DNA of 64,000 bases, from contig NZ_CP029762.1 in assembly GCF_006874585.1 (NCBI RefSeq), forward strand, positions 1 through 64,000, in the 5' to 3' direction. The DNA comes from Sphingomonas sp. IC081 (GTDB lineage: Bacteria; Pseudomonadota; Alphaproteobacteria; Sphingomonadales; Sphingomonadaceae). The notes below the pieces were generated by a model that worked only from the letters and a program-made list of their open reading frames with translations, had not been told where the DNA came from and did no database searches. The position numbers and the translations under genes were made by a program. Positions 1-8,205 of this stretch are shown piece by piece (position 1 is the first letter of the stretch; each line of letters begins with the position of its first letter).

Positions 1-42
1 TGCGGACACCGTCTCGCAAGGCACTCGAATATAGGTTCGCTG

Positions 43-74
43 AAAGGCAGGGGCACAACGTCCCTGCCTTTTTT
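43..74 (+). terminator. Rho-independent terminator of the gene left of the window
   Basis: A perfect 10-bp stem (AAAGGCAGGG at 43-52 with CCCTGCCTTT at 62-71) has a 9-nt loop and runs into a T tract ending at 74. It should end a transcript entering from the left; in parAB-repA type plasmids that would be a partition gene, but this gene is outside the window. Confidence 0.85.
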
Positions 75-92
75 CTTGCCTAAGCTCCAGTG

Positions 93-108
93 GTTTCCCC
101 GGGGAAAC
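93..108. promoter_or_regulatory. parS-like 16-bp palindrome, copy 1
   Basis: GTTTCCCCGGGGAAAC is a perfect palindrome, upstream of repA. It has the GTT-N10-AAC frame of 16-bp ParB-type centromere sites of alphaproteobacterial repABC plasmids, although those usually have GC rather than CG at the centre. Its right half overlaps a second small inverted repeat, GGAAAC-a-GTTTCC (103-115). A role as partition site or repA operator is inference. Confidence 0.55.
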
Positions 109-276
109 AGTTTCCGAGCTCCCCCCCCCCCGCCCAGCGACATTGCTCTGGCATGCACGGGCTTTCCCCGCTCCCTGTTGGCCGAGTTCTTCACAGCCGC
201 AACACCCCGGCGATTTGCCCTCCCCTGCCCGCATCGCCATGATACCCGGGAATCACCCGCTCTCACGAACACCGGC

Positions 277-292
277 GTTTCCCTGGGGAAAC
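277..292. promoter_or_regulatory. parS-like palindrome, copy 2 (one mismatch)
   Basis: GTTTCCCTGGGGAAAC differs from copy 1 by one base and is flanked by CCGGC and ACCGG, which extend the dyad. It lies about 65 bp before the repA start, where a bound protein could also control repA transcription. Confidence 0.5.
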
Positions 293-357
293 ACCGGCAC
301 CGCGTTGTGCGGATCAGTGCCGTCCAACCACGTCAAAACGCCAGTCGGAAACCCAAC

Positions 358-1617
358 ATGAGTCGCCAGAAGCCCGAAGCGGCAACAGAGCAGTTCGACA
401 TCTTCCTGCCCTACATCGTCGAGCTTCCGCTGCGCGATCAGCGCGAGATGATGGAACGTCCGTTCTTCAGCCTTGCCAAGTCGAAGCGTGTGAAGCCGAT
501 CGACTACACCAGCCCCGACGGCAAGCTCTGGGTCCACGTCAGCGCCAATCCCGACTATGGCATGGCGACGATCTGGGACGCGGACATCCTGATCTACTGC
601 GCCAGCATGCTTGCCGACATGGCAAGGCGGGGAACCAACGATGTGCCCCGCAAGCTCCATCTGATGCCCTACGACCTGCTGCGCGCCATCGGTCGCCCGA
701 CCACCGGGCGTGCCTACGAATTGCTCGCTCAGGCCCTGGATCGTCTCGTCTCAACCACCATCAAGACCAACATCCGGGCCGAAAACCGCCGCGAAGCGAC
801 CTTTTCCTGGCTCGACGGCTGGACTCAGCTGGTTGACGAAAAGACCGAACGATCGCGCGGAATGACCATCGAGCTATCCAACTGGTTCTGGGAAGGCGTG
901 ATGATGAAGGGCGGTGTGCTGTCTATCGACCGCGCCTACTTCGACATCACCGGTGGACGCGAACGCTGGCTCTATCGCGTCGCACGCAAGCACGCCGGCG
1001 GGGCAGGGGAGGGCGGTTTTGCCATTTCTATGCCTGTGCTGTTCGAAAAATCCGGTGCCGAAGGGCAGTATCGCCGCTTCAAGTTCGAGATGCTCAAACT
1101 GGCGGAGAAGGACGAGCTACCTGGTTATGCGCTCAGCGTCGAAACCGCCAAGGACGGTGAACCGATGCTGCGCATGCGCCGCGTGGACGGCAAAGGCGGC
1201 GCAGGAACCGTACTTTCCGAAGGCGCCGCCTCCACGCCCGAGGCCAAGGCGCTATCACCCGTTTCCCCGGGGAAACCCGCAGAGGCTCACAGACAACGTC
1301 CTGCGGCCGTATCCCCCAAAACCTCGTCCGCGGCCGCGCTCGGCCAGGTGGGTGATGACGCCGCCATCGATGCCCGCAAGCTCATTCGCTCGACCGTGGC
1401 CGGCCTCTCCGATGCGGCCACCCGCGGCTTCATGACCGATGAGACGATCGATCTGCTGCGCCGCGAATGCCCGGGCTGGGATCTCCACGCCCTGCATGCC
1501 GATTTCGAACGTTGGGTTTTTGCCAGCTCCGAACGTACTCCGGCGGACTGGCAGCGCGCGTTCATCGGCTGGGTACGTCGGCATCACGCCAAGCACGGTC
1601 GCCAGATCCGCGGTTGA
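358..1617 (+). CDS. repA: Plasmid replication initiator RepA (RPA family)
   Basis: Replication initiator of the replicon, 419 aa. Residues about 10-42 (EQFDIFLPYIVELP, then RDQREMMERPFFSLAKSKR) are the typical opening of the replication-initiator-protein-A (RPA) family of alphaproteobacterial plasmids. The conserved domain runs to about residue 230. A Pro/Ala/Ser-rich linker (about 287-330) leads to a helical C-terminal part. The ATG at 358 was chosen because the family begins here; the in-frame extension back to 76 is low-complexity, would cover the palindromes, and has no family similarity. No strong Shine-Dalgarno is visible. Iterons start about 55 bp after the stop and are the expected RepA binding sites. 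One parS-like palindrome lies inside the coding region, in the linker. Confidence 0.9.
   Translation: MSRQKPEAATEQFDIFLPYIVELPLRDQREMMERPFFSLAKSKRVKPIDYTSPDGKLWVHVSANPDYGMATIWDADILIYCASMLADMARRGTNDVPRKLHLMPYDLLRAIGRPTTGRAYELLAQALDRLVSTTIKTNIRAENRREATFSWLDGWTQLVDEKTERSRGMTIELSNWFWEGVMMKGGVLSIDRAYFDITGGRERWLYRVARKHAGGAGEGGFAISMPVLFEKSGAEGQYRRFKFEMLKLAEKDELPGYALSVETAKDGEPMLRMRRVDGKGGAGTVLSEGAASTPEAKALSPVSPGKPAEAHRQRPAAVSPKTSSAAALGQVGDDAAIDARKLIRSTVAGLSDAATRGFMTDETIDLLRRECPGWDLHALHADFERWVFASSERTPADWQRAFIGWVRRHHAKHGRQIRG
1261..1276. promoter_or_regulatory. parS-like palindrome inside repA, copy 3
   Basis: This perfect GTTTCCCCGGGGAAAC, identical to copy 1, sits in the linker-coding part of repA (around residue 301, encoding VSPGKP). 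Three copies in 1.2 kb around repA and none noticed elsewhere argue for a replicon-specific binding site. Confidence 0.5.
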
Positions 1618-1671
1618 GGGCAGGGGGGAGATGCACCGATCCCGCGACCGTTTCAGCCGAACGGCAAAGGG

Positions 1672-1934
1672 CGTTCCCGAAGTGTCGCGTATTCCCCGCC
1701 ACCCCGCCAAATCGGCGATGAGCGCTTCAGGCTTCGTTTGCCGATTGAACCTTGTTCGCAAGCGTCCTCATCAAAGTGATTCAACTCAGCCTGCAAAATC
1801 GGCGATTTTTCGGGACCTTCGACACTCCGGGAACAGCTTGAGGTGGATCTTCGACCCTTCAGGAACACCCCTTCGACACTCCGGGAACGTTGCTGTCGAC
1901 ACTCCGGGAACACATTCACGACATTTCGGGAACG
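1672..1934. repeat. oriV: oriV iteron array (five direct copies plus one inverted)
   Basis: Five direct copies of an 18-bp unit, consensus TTCGACACTCCGGGAACA, start at 1818, 1850, 1872, 1895 and 1917. The last four starts are 22-23 bp apart, about two helical turns, so bound RepA would sit on one DNA face; copies 2 and 5 are degenerate. A single inverted copy (1672-1689, about 15 of 18 matching) lies nearer the repA stop. The layout matches RepA-iteron plasmid origins. The following stretch to about 2060 is relatively AT-rich, with repeated CTAACCT-type words, and could be the unwinding region. No convincing DnaA box was seen. The whole non-coding interval is 1618-2164. Confidence 0.8.
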
Positions 1935-2164
1935 GCCCTTTTTCGCGACTCATCGGGAAACCTGCGGTTTCAGAAGCAAGCGGGCTCCCTAACCTTGTAA
2001 CAGATTCCCTAAATAGCTTTCTAACCTCGCAGAAGTCTCAGTCTTATGGAGATTTTTAGATGGGCGCGATGCCCCCGGCACAGCGGCAGACCCACTATCT
2101 CACTGCCATCGGCAAGCCTTCAATGAGGCCTGATCCGTCTCCCTCCGCACACAGGCCCTAGCGG

Positions 2165-3667
2165 ATGCCCGCCAGATCGCCTTTTACCAGCCACGATCTC
2201 GACACCCTTGCCGCATGCCCAAGGCGTCTTTGGTTAGAACGAAATGTCCAGGCTGAAACGACACAGGTTGCCAAGCCTGCCTTTGCCGGCCACCCGGAAC
2301 GTGATCAGATCCTGCATGCAGCTCTAGCAGCCACCCCGGAAGGACAGCGGATCTGCGATGGCCCCGACTTGCAAGCGGCCGTAAACGAAACCAACCGCCA
2401 TCTGGGCCACAACGATCATCGTCCCTTGTTCAACGCGTGCTTCATTGCCGCAGGCCTTGCGGACGCGGTCACCCATGATCCGGCACCCGCCATCACCGTA
2501 ACCGCCGATATGCTGTTACCTGCAGGAGAAGACAGCTGGATCCTGGTCGAGATTCTGCCAGCCTTGCGCATTCGCGAGCGAAGCCTCGAACGGGTCGCCC
2601 ACAAGATCGCGGTACTCGAACGCTGCGGCATTGAAATTGCCGGAGCCATTATCCGCACGATCAACCCGGATTTTGTTCTCGAACGCCCGGGGGAATATCG
2701 GGGGCTCTTCAGCGACCATCATGTTCTCGGCCGGGTCCGTCACCTCGTGAACGACGTCCCGGGAATACTGAAAGCAGCCCAAGCTGTCATGAAAGAACCC
2801 GAGCCGGAATTACCACTAGGCCCCCATTGTACCAACCCGGCACCGTGTCGGTTCCTACCGCACTGCACGGCGCACGCGCCCGGACCGCAATGGCCGGTCA
2901 CGATCCTCCCGGATGGGGGCTGGAAAAAGTGGAAACGAAAAGGATACGATGATCTGCTTGCTCTGGATGAGCACGAGATAAAGCCGCGCGAGGCGATGAT
3001 CGTTGCAGCTACCCGATCGGGTAGGCCCTTTCACGACCTCGAGGGCGCTCGTGAAGCAATCGGGCAATGGACCTATCCCCGTGCATGGATCGACTTCGAA
3101 GCGGCATCGCCGGCACTTCCGCGGTGGATCGGGACACAGCCATTTCAACAAGTGCCCTTTCAGTTCTCACTGCACCTCGAGCAGGCTGACGGGAGCATTT
3201 CGCACCACGAGTATCTATGCTGCGACGGAAGCGATCCGCGAAAGGGATGCGCGCAAGCACTGGTCGCCGCTATTCCCGTCGACGCCACATTGATTGCCTA
3301 TAATGCCGGTTTCGAACGCAGCGTCCTGCGACGACTCGCGCGCGATGTGCCCGACCATGCGGCGCCCTTGCTGTCCATGGCGGAACGGACAGTCGACTTG
3401 CAGCCAGTGGCCCGCAGTTGCTGGTATCATCGGGCGCAACGCGGTTCGTGGTCTATGAAAGCCGTGCTGCCCAGCGTCGCTGATCTTGATTACGACAGAT
3501 TGGAGGTAAAAGGCGGTGCCATGGCGCAGGACAGGTTTCTGGAAGCCATTGACCCTTCCACCACCCGGGAGCGCCGTCAGGAGATCGAGGCGGCGCTTAG
3601 AGCCTATTGCCGGCAGGATACCTGGGCCATGATCCTGCTCGCCCGCCGACTGACTACGGCAGCTTAA
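2165..3667 (+). CDS. DUF2779 protein: Cas4/RecB-like N-terminus plus DEDD exonuclease-like domain
   Basis: 500 aa. The N-terminal part starts with SHDLDTLAACPRRLWLER, the Cas4/RecB-type opening, and has later cysteines near residues 220-233 (C..NPAPC..FLPHC) that could complete a four-Cys Fe-S site. The C-terminal part carries an RNase H-like DEDD exonuclease pattern: WIDFEA near 308, YNAGFERSVL near 378 and YCRQDTWAM near 482, as in DUF2779 proteins. In the N-terminal nuclease fold the expected acidic-x-Lys motif reads ILVEILP, so the catalytic Lys appears lost while the exonuclease motif looks intact. Family members are found near plasmid, phage and defence genes, but the substrate is not established. 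It follows the iterons, with no other gene on its strand nearby. Confidence 0.75.
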   Translation: MPARSPFTSHDLDTLAACPRRLWLERNVQAETTQVAKPAFAGHPERDQILHAALAATPEGQRICDGPDLQAAVNETNRHLGHNDHRPLFNACFIAAGLADAVTHDPAPAITVTADMLLPAGEDSWILVEILPALRIRERSLERVAHKIAVLERCGIEIAGAIIRTINPDFVLERPGEYRGLFSDHHVLGRVRHLVNDVPGILKAAQAVMKEPEPELPLGPHCTNPAPCRFLPHCTAHAPGPQWPVTILPDGGWKKWKRKGYDDLLALDEHEIKPREAMIVAATRSGRPFHDLEGAREAIGQWTYPRAWIDFEAASPALPRWIGTQPFQQVPFQFSLHLEQADGSISHHEYLCCDGSDPRKGCAQALVAAIPVDATLIAYNAGFERSVLRRLARDVPDHAAPLLSMAERTVDLQPVARSCWYHRAQRGSWSMKAVLPSVADLDYDRLEVKGGAMAQDRFLEAIDPSTTRERRQEIEAALRAYCRQDTWAMILLARRLTTAA

Positions 3668-3743
3668 CGTGGTGGGAGTAGCTCAAACTTGAGATCGGAC
3701 TGGCGTACAGGCCCGTTCGAGACGCGCGTGAAACGTCTAACTG

Positions 3744-4952
3744 CTAATCCCCCGCGGGTGGTGAGGCCTTGTCGAGAAGGGCCTCCAGAGCCTTCATGGA
3801 AGCTTCAAACTCGTCGAGCGATTGCTGCGAGAATGCAAAGCTCTCTTCGTTCGGTTGCGGCCCCGGCGCTTTCGGCCGACATTCGGCATAGCGATAGAGC
3901 ATGGTACGGTTGTGTGCCGCCTCCGTAACCAACTGGCCGGACTCGGCAATCGTCGCAAGGATCGTGCGCACACCAAGGCGGGAGGCGCCCAGGACAAGCT
4001 CGATCTGGCGGCCGCGCATGGCCCCAAAGCCGGCCAGCATTTCCAGCACCGGACCGGATCTGCCCGTCGAACGGCGGCCGGCACTCCGTTCGGCAATCGT
4101 GCTGGCGCGGCGCTCTGCTTCCCATAGCCACTGCTCTAGCTGCCACAAGGCGGATCGCAGCGCGTCGGTGCTCTGCTGTTGCAAGCGGCGCTGCGTATCC
4201 CACAGGTCATCATCGCTTGGATCTTGGTTGCACTGTCCATGACCGGGAAAGGAGAGGAAGCCAGGCAGGGGAATGGGCAGCGGCAGGCGCCCAAGCGGCG
4301 AGGCCCAGTCCGACGCAAGCCTTGTGCCGACCAGCAAGTCGAGTGCCCATCGGCAATTGGTCGGGGTATCTGCTTCGCGGGCGATACGACCGGATCCGGT
4401 CTCGAGAAGTTCGTATCCGCGCTCCTGCTGGCCGAACCGCGTGCTCGCGCCGACGGCTTGCAGGAGCGCCGAGATTGCGTTGAAGGGCAGGTCCTCTGCC
4501 TCAACAGGGATCGCCGCGAGCAGTTGATGTGCCTCCTCGATAATCGCATTGATCTCTGCATGGGCGGCAGTGGGCGAGGGGGATGTCATGGCGTCCGGAA
4601 CATCGGACAGGGCGAGAAACGCACGTTGGATCTTCTCGGCGGCATCGGCGAGGAGGGGCCATGAACTGTGCAAAAGCTCAGTCAATATCGCTTGGCATAT
4701 GGCCCTGGCAGGGCGTAATCTGTGCTGAGGAAGGTCGGACAGCGTCTTTAGTCCCGCGAACCATTCGTGGAAGCGTTGTTCGGTAAAGGCATGTCCCTCC
4801 TGCCGAAGGGCTGCGATCAGGCATTCACGGACGACCCGGAGCCCTAGGATCTGCAGGCAGCCCTGCGAGGCTGTTCGGAGGGCACTTTGAAGGCGGCCGA
4901 GATAGAGTGCGGCAAGAACCGCGCCGGACGGGGTTTCGAGAGGTGCAGACAT
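3744..4952 (-). CDS. RHE_PE00001/DUF1612 family plasmid protein with HTH
   Basis: 402 aa from the ATG at 4952 (MSAPLETPSGAVLAALYLGR). A TTG start at 4985 would add 11 residues but would overlap the palindrome described next. The sequence fits the RHE_PE00001/DUF1612 family, common on rhizobial and sphingomonad plasmids: a helical N-terminal domain and a C-terminal helix-turn-helix segment (roughly residues 285-345, around LEMLAGFGAMRGRQIELV and LGVRTILATI). Family function is not known to me; a DNA-binding role in plasmid maintenance or gene control is inferred from the HTH and the location. It is convergent with the DUF2779 gene. Confidence 0.7.
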   Translation of the reverse strand: MSAPLETPSGAVLAALYLGRLQSALRTASQGCLQILGLRVVRECLIAALRQEGHAFTEQRFHEWFAGLKTLSDLPQHRLRPARAICQAILTELLHSSWPLLADAAEKIQRAFLALSDVPDAMTSPSPTAAHAEINAIIEEAHQLLAAIPVEAEDLPFNAISALLQAVGASTRFGQQERGYELLETGSGRIAREADTPTNCRWALDLLVGTRLASDWASPLGRLPLPIPLPGFLSFPGHGQCNQDPSDDDLWDTQRRLQQQSTDALRSALWQLEQWLWEAERRASTIAERSAGRRSTGRSGPVLEMLAGFGAMRGRQIELVLGASRLGVRTILATIAESGQLVTEAAHNRTMLYRYAECRPKAPGPQPNEESFAFSQQSLDEFEASMKALEALLDKASPPAGD

Positions 4953-4983
4953 GATGGAAGTCCCGGTTTCTGGGGGTTTTTCC

Positions 4984-5019
4984 AAGGTGTATAATTAAAT
5001 GTATATAGCTATACACCTT
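4984..5019. promoter_or_regulatory. Inverted repeat in the DUF1612 gene promoter
   Basis: AAGGTGTATA (4984-4993) and TATACACCTT (5010-5019) form a perfect 10-bp inverted repeat with a 16-bp AT-rich spacer, just upstream of the DUF1612 start. This is a plausible operator, perhaps bound by the HTH protein itself. Confidence 0.5.
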
Positions 5020-5584
5020 CTTTGAGCAAAGCAGAAGGCACTATCGATAATGATAGGGGCGGCCTTTAGCCCCCCAACTGCCTTTAGAGAAACCGTTAGG
5101 CGGGCGGCACGGTGCGGTGCTTTTTCGCGAAGGCATTTTGCCCGTTTCATACCGTGGCCCGAACGCGGGACAAATGGGTCGCGGTTTGGCCGTCAGCCGG
5201 GCAGGGCCTATTCCGAACCGGCGAAATCCCCATGATCATGGGAACCACCGAAGTGTTGGAGGGATTCGTTCAACCCAACCGGAGTTAAGACCGCTGTTCC
5301 TAGGCCGCAAACTCATCAACGGACCATCGAGGTGCCCAAATGGCGAACAACTCGGGCCGAAGGTGTCGCCGGGCGGGCTGGTTGCCCATCCAAGGTCGCG
5401 TCGGTTCGAGATGGAAGCCGTTTTGGCGTCCCTGCGAGATCTACCTTACGGTGAGCTTCGCTTGATCAAAACGCCCAGCGCCGCGTCGGGAAGTCTTGAA
5501 ATATCGAAATATTCAAGCGCCTTCCCTCCTGCCGCTGAGCCAGCTTGCCTCAAATCTCGATGGTGCCGCTCATGCGTTTATGAC
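5020..5584. other. 565-bp stretch without a recognisable gene
   Basis: I see no gene with family features on either strand. The long plus-strand frame through here is the shadow of the LysR and MFS genes. The stretch separates the replication block from the metabolic cargo and may be a degenerate boundary region. Confidence 0.4.
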
Positions 5585-6523
5585 CTAATAGCCGAGCGGC
5601 TTGACTTCGCGAATGAGTTCGATGAGGAGCCGCAGCCCCGCTGGTACCTGGCGCCGGCTCGAGTAATAGATGTGATAGCCCGGCCCCATGCAGGACCAGT
5701 CTTCCAGCACGAGGCGAAGCTCGCCCCGCTGGAGATAGGGCTGGAAAATGGCCTCGTTTCCATACATGAGGCCCGCACCGGCAACCGCCAGGGGCATCAT
5801 GGCTCGCCCGCCTCGCACCGTGATGCGGTTGGGAACGGCGATGGCCATGTCGCCGTCGGGGCCTGCAAATTCCCAGTGGTAGACGCGGTCGTCGCCCAGC
5901 CTGAAGCCGAGGCAGCGATGCTCGCGCAGGTCTTCGGGTCTTTCGGGCGTGCCATAACGCTCCAGATAGGCAGGCGCGGCCGCGACGCACCAATGCAGGT
6001 CTTGCGAGAGGCGCTGCGCAATCATGTCTTCCGGAACGGTGCCGCCGTGACGTATGCCCGCATCGAAGCCTTCTCCGACGATGTCGACCATCCTGTCGGA
6101 TGCGACGATGTCGATCTCCATGTCGGGATAGCGCTCGAGGAACAACGGCATGACCGGTGCCAGCAGCAGTTCCGCCGCATCGCCAATCACGTTGAGCCGA
6201 ATGCGCCCGGCCGGGGCATCCCGGAAACGATTGAGGGCTTCGGCAGCGGTTTCGATCATGTCGAACGGTTGCGCGATGACCGAACGGAGTTCCTCGCCCG
6301 CCGACGTCAGCGTCACGCTGCGGTTGGTGCGATTGACCAGTCGCACGCCGAGGCGACCTTCCAGGCCCTTGAGCGCGTGGCTCAGCGCCGAGGCGGTGAT
6401 GCCGAGTTCAAGGCCGGCGAGGCGAAAGTTTCGATGCCGTGCAATGGCGAGGAAGTAGGAGAAATCGGCAAGATCGGTGCGGTTCAACGGCATCGCGGCA
6501 TCATGTTCGATCCGCGCGATCAT
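5585..6523 (-). CDS. LysR-family transcriptional regulator
   Basis: 312 aa. The N-terminal winged HTH (about residues 15-75: FSYFLAIARHRNFRLAG, ALSHALKGLEGRLGVRLVNR) and the periplasmic-binding-protein-like effector domain (about 100-305) are classical. The start at 6523 has GGAG five bases upstream; the internal ATG at 6493 has no ribosome site. It lies 90 bp downstream of the MFS exporter on the same strand and both face the hydrolase gene, so it probably controls the exporter and/or hydrolase through the inverted repeat at 8015-8103. The effector is unknown. Confidence 0.9.
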   Translation of the reverse strand: MIARIEHDAAMPLNRTDLADFSYFLAIARHRNFRLAGLELGITASALSHALKGLEGRLGVRLVNRTNRSVTLTSAGEELRSVIAQPFDMIETAAEALNRFRDAPAGRIRLNVIGDAAELLLAPVMPLFLERYPDMEIDIVASDRMVDIVGEGFDAGIRHGGTVPEDMIAQRLSQDLHWCVAAAPAYLERYGTPERPEDLREHRCLGFRLGDDRVYHWEFAGPDGDMAIAVPNRITVRGGRAMMPLAVAGAGLMYGNEAIFQPYLQRGELRLVLEDWSCMGPGYHIYYSSRRQVPAGLRLLIELIREVKPLGY

Positions 6524-6613
6524 CGCAACTCCGGCGTCCGGACAAGTGGGGGCAAGTCCGGGCGGAGCCCTCTCGTCTGCTCCGGCTCGGCCCAGAAAGC
6601 CGGGCGATACCGG

Positions 6614-7843
6614 TCAGGCTCCAAGCCTCCGGGCCAGCGCGAAGGCGGCCAGTGTGGCAGCAACGAGCAGCCCGGCACTGGCGAGGAATTCGACCCGGGC
6701 GCCAGCCATGTCGAAAACGACGCCGCCCAGCGTAGCGCCCAGGGTAATGGCAAGCTGGACGATCGCGACCATCAAGCCGCCGCCGGCCTCCGCCTCGTCA
6801 GGCAACGTGCGCGCGAGCCAGGTCCACCATGCCACGGGCGCCGCCGTACTTGCAAAGCCCCAGATGGCCAGGAGGATCGCCGTTATCGGGAGCGAGGCGC
6901 CGAACGCGGCGAGCAGGGTGGCGGCGGCAGCCATGGCCGCGGGAAGAACGCCGAGCGTCAGGAACAGCACCTGCGCCTGTCCTTGCTGTTGCACTCGCCC
7001 GAGTAGGCGGCCGATGACGATCGTGCCCATAAACCCCGATGCTCCGACGATCAGCAGCATCAGCGAAAGCATCGACACGCCGATCTGGGTGATCTGCTCG
7101 AGGAAGGGCCGCAGGTAGGTGAACAGCGCGAATTGGCCCGCAAAAAGCAGTGCTACGGTGAGCAGGCCGAATACCAGCGGCGGGCGGCGGAGCAGGCCCA
7201 CCATGGCACTATCGCTGCGCGCCCTTTCGCCAGGCAAGGGAGGCAGGCTGGCGACCTGCCAGACGATGGCCAGAACCGCGATCGGGACGATGCAGAAAAA
7301 CGTGCCGCGCCAACCGATCAGGCCGCCCACAAAGCTGCCGATCGGTGCCGCGAGTGTGGAAGCCAGGGCGTTACCGCCGTTGATGATGGCAAGGGCCTTG
7401 GGCACATCCTGCGCTGGAACCAGTCGCATTGCGATCGCGGCGGACATCGACCAGAAACCGCCGATCGCGATACCGAGAATGGCGCGGCCGACCATCAGTA
7501 CCGGATAGCCTGGTGCAAAGGCGACCATGGTGCCGGAAACGACCAGCATGGCGATAAGCGCAAGCAGCACCCGGCGCCGGTCCGCACGGCCGAGCAGCGC
7601 CGATATCGTCAGGCTGGCAATGACCGCGAACAGTCCCGATATGGCGATGGCCTGGCCCGCCTGTCCCTCGGTGAGGGCAAGCGTTGCGGCAATCGGGCTG
7701 AGCAGGCTGACTGGCAGGAATTCCGATGCCACCAGCACGAAGCTGCACAGCGCCATCGCGTAGACGGCGCTCCATCTGGCCGGAGCGTGGGTGGCAGGAT
7801 CGCTGCCGGACGTCGCCGTTTGGGCGGTGTTGAAGCTGGCCAT
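6614..7843 (-). CDS. nepI: MFS exporter, NepI (purine ribonucleoside efflux)-like
   Basis: 409 aa, about 12 membrane helices, inner membrane. Several stretches follow E. coli NepI closely: SEFLPVSLLSPIA, GRAILGIAIGGFWSMSAA, AMRLVPAQDVPKAL, SFVGGLIGWRGTFF, AGQFALFTYLRP and PVAWWTWLARTLPDEAE. NepI exports purine ribonucleosides such as inosine by proton antiport. The start is ATG 7843, preceded by GGAGGGCCC; the frame runs open a further 65 codons upstream but that part is low-complexity and without homology. The LysR gene follows on the same strand, and the hydrolase is divergent. The substrate here is inferred from similarity; a general DHA1 drug or sugar exporter is the alternative. Confidence 0.75.
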   Translation of the reverse strand: MASFNTAQTATSGSDPATHAPARWSAVYAMALCSFVLVASEFLPVSLLSPIAATLALTEGQAGQAIAISGLFAVIASLTISALLGRADRRRVLLALIAMLVVSGTMVAFAPGYPVLMVGRAILGIAIGGFWSMSAAIAMRLVPAQDVPKALAIINGGNALASTLAAPIGSFVGGLIGWRGTFFCIVPIAVLAIVWQVASLPPLPGERARSDSAMVGLLRRPPLVFGLLTVALLFAGQFALFTYLRPFLEQITQIGVSMLSLMLLIVGASGFMGTIVIGRLLGRVQQQGQAQVLFLTLGVLPAAMAAAATLLAAFGASLPITAILLAIWGFASTAAPVAWWTWLARTLPDEAEAGGGLMVAIVQLAITLGATLGGVVFDMAGARVEFLASAGLLVAATLAAFALARRLGA

Positions 7844-8014
7844 GGGCCCTCCGATGTCTGGTGTGGGCGGCGCACCTGTCGGCCTTGGTGCGAACCAAGG
7901 GGCCAAAACCGGAGAATCTGCCGGGCAGGGCGTGCGTGGCAGCGGAGCGGGGGGCCTCGGTGCCGCGCCGGGAATTAGGCGGTCGCCGCGGCTGGGGCAA
8001 TCGGGCCTGTGTTT

Positions 8015-8103
8015 GATGAGGTAATGAGTAGGGCTCATCGTTTTGGCGTTTGGATGCTTTTGGATCCGGCTATATCTGACCGTAACGTTGAGATTACCTC
8101 ATC
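8015..8103. promoter_or_regulatory. Paired inverted 11-mers in the divergent exporter/hydrolase promoter
   Basis: GATGAGGTAAT (8015-8025) and ATTACCTCATC (8093-8103) are a perfect inverted pair 67 bp apart. A further GCTCATC half-site lies at 8033. They are in the 362-bp gap between the exporter start (7843) and the hydrolase start (8206). Paired sites are typical of LysR regulators, so the LysR protein encoded at 5585-6523 is the obvious candidate. Confidence 0.45.
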
Positions 8104-8205
8104 GCCCCATCAAGTCCCCCCAGTCTGTTGGTGATGCTGCCGGGGCGCTATTTCCCGTTGGCACCGGCCTTTCCGCCGGGGTCAAGCGACACCAAGGCAC
8201 CCTAG

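Noticed and set aside
187..195. DnaA box (TTCTTCACA)
   Set aside because: Only seven of nine bases match and it stands alone, away from the iterons.
76..357. N-terminal extension of repA by 94 codons
   Set aside because: The extension is low-complexity, has no RepA similarity and covers two palindromes; family members begin at the ATG at 358.
5117..7006. 629-codon plus-strand frame
   Set aside because: It is antisense to the LysR and MFS genes, which have clear family motifs; GC-rich third positions keep the opposite frame open.
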